Under the pieces are notes generated by a model. That model was given only the letters and a program-made list of their open reading frames with translations, was not told the DNA's origin and did no database searches. DNA of 23,954 nt from contig JAEXGR010000050.1 in the NCBI GenBank assembly GCA_023450745.1, forward strand, positions 1 to 23,954. The letters are read 5' to 3'. Positions within the stretch are counted from its first letter, which is position 1. Each line of letters starts with the position of its first letter. Of the stretch, positions 23,829 to 23,954 are shown piece by piece. Made by a program: the position numbers and the translations under genes. This DNA comes from Synergistota bacterium. Lineage in GTDB: Bacteria; Synergistota; Synergistia; Synergistales; Synergistaceae.

Positions 23829-23904
23829 TGGCTGGGGTGGATGGACTCGAACCATCGATGTCGGAGTCAAAGTCCGATGCCTTAGGCCGCTTGGCTACAC
23901 CCCA
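23829..23904 (-). tRNA. tRNA-Gln (anticodon TTG)
   Basis: This 76-nt tRNA is complete and encodes its 3' CCA. The acceptor stem TGGGGTG/CACCCCA includes the U1-A72 pair typical of bacterial tRNA-Gln, with G73 as discriminator. The D stem is GCC/GGC. The anticodon stem TCGGA/TCCGA closes the loop CTTTGAC with anticodon TTG at 23868-23870. The T arm is GATGG-TTCGAGT-CCATC. It is the first element of the minus-strand cluster, with a promoter immediately upstream. Confidence 0.97.
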
Positions 23905-23919
23905 TTATGTGCAACGGAC

Positions 23920-23949
23920 ATTATAACGTTAAATTACGCAAATCCGCAA
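23920..23949 (-). promoter_or_regulatory. Promoter of tRNA-Gln and probably the glmU operon
   Basis: On the minus strand a perfect TATAAT (23920-23925) lies 18 bp downstream of TTGCGG (23944-23949), which keeps the TTG core of the -35 box. Transcription would start near 23912, about 8 nt before the tRNA 5' end, which suits a tRNA gene. No other promoter is evident between the tRNA and glmU, so glmU probably depends on read-through. Confidence 0.6.
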
Positions 23950-23954
23950 GCCTA

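Overview
The window is a dense bacterial chromosomal segment made almost entirely of conserved housekeeping genes. Genes have G/C-rich third positions, strong AGGAGG-type ribosome-binding sites and very short or negative spacing. The gene content recalls Firmicutes: alpha2/beta2 glycyl-tRNA synthetase, a 7TM-HD c-di-AMP phosphodiesterase, Ctc-type L25, and the glmU-prs-ctc-pth-mfd-mazG order. With the high G+C and the presence of pyruvate phosphate dikinase, a Synergistota-like bacterium fits well. That assignment is inference from gene order and composition; no 16S gene or marker in the window settles it.

Layout. Positions 1-567 hold no recognisable gene. The first ~325 bp are clearly A+T-richer than the rest and carry a repeated TTGCRTTTA motif and a perfect 11-bp palindrome. 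An extended -10 promoter then drives a class A penicillin-binding protein (568-2880, + strand), the only plus-strand gene. It converges on a dGTPase-like dNTP triphosphohydrolase (2952-3962, -) across a strong bidirectional terminator. From 23904 down to 4247 everything is on the minus strand. In transcription order it reads tRNA-Gln(TTG), glmU, prs, rplY/ctc, pth, mfd, mazG, a NifU-C-like protein, phoH, pgpH, ybeY, cdd, era, recO, glyQ, glyS, ppdK.

How the genes fit together. The minus-strand block looks like two ancestral operons joined end to end. The first is glmU-prs-ctc-pth-mfd-mazG: wall precursor and PRPP synthesis, translation quality control, transcription-coupled repair and nucleotide-pool cleaning. 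The second is phoH-pgpH-ybeY-cdd-era-recO-glyQ-glyS: rRNA maturation, ribosome assembly, c-di-AMP turnover, pyrimidine salvage, recombination and glycine charging. Many junctions overlap or nearly touch (phoH/pgpH 38 nt, pgpH/ybeY 26 nt, pth/mfd 14 nt, era/recO 4 nt, glyQ/glyS 1 nt), which suggests translational coupling. Recognisable transcriptional breaks are a weak hairpin after the tRNA, a structured region with a terminator between rplY and pth, and a separate promoter in front of ppdK.

I found no convincing new biological system. The most interesting unexplained pieces are non-coding: the motif-rich A+T-rich region at 1-325, the hairpin-rich rplY-pth spacer, and small inverted repeats at the recO-glyQ and ppdK-dgt junctions.
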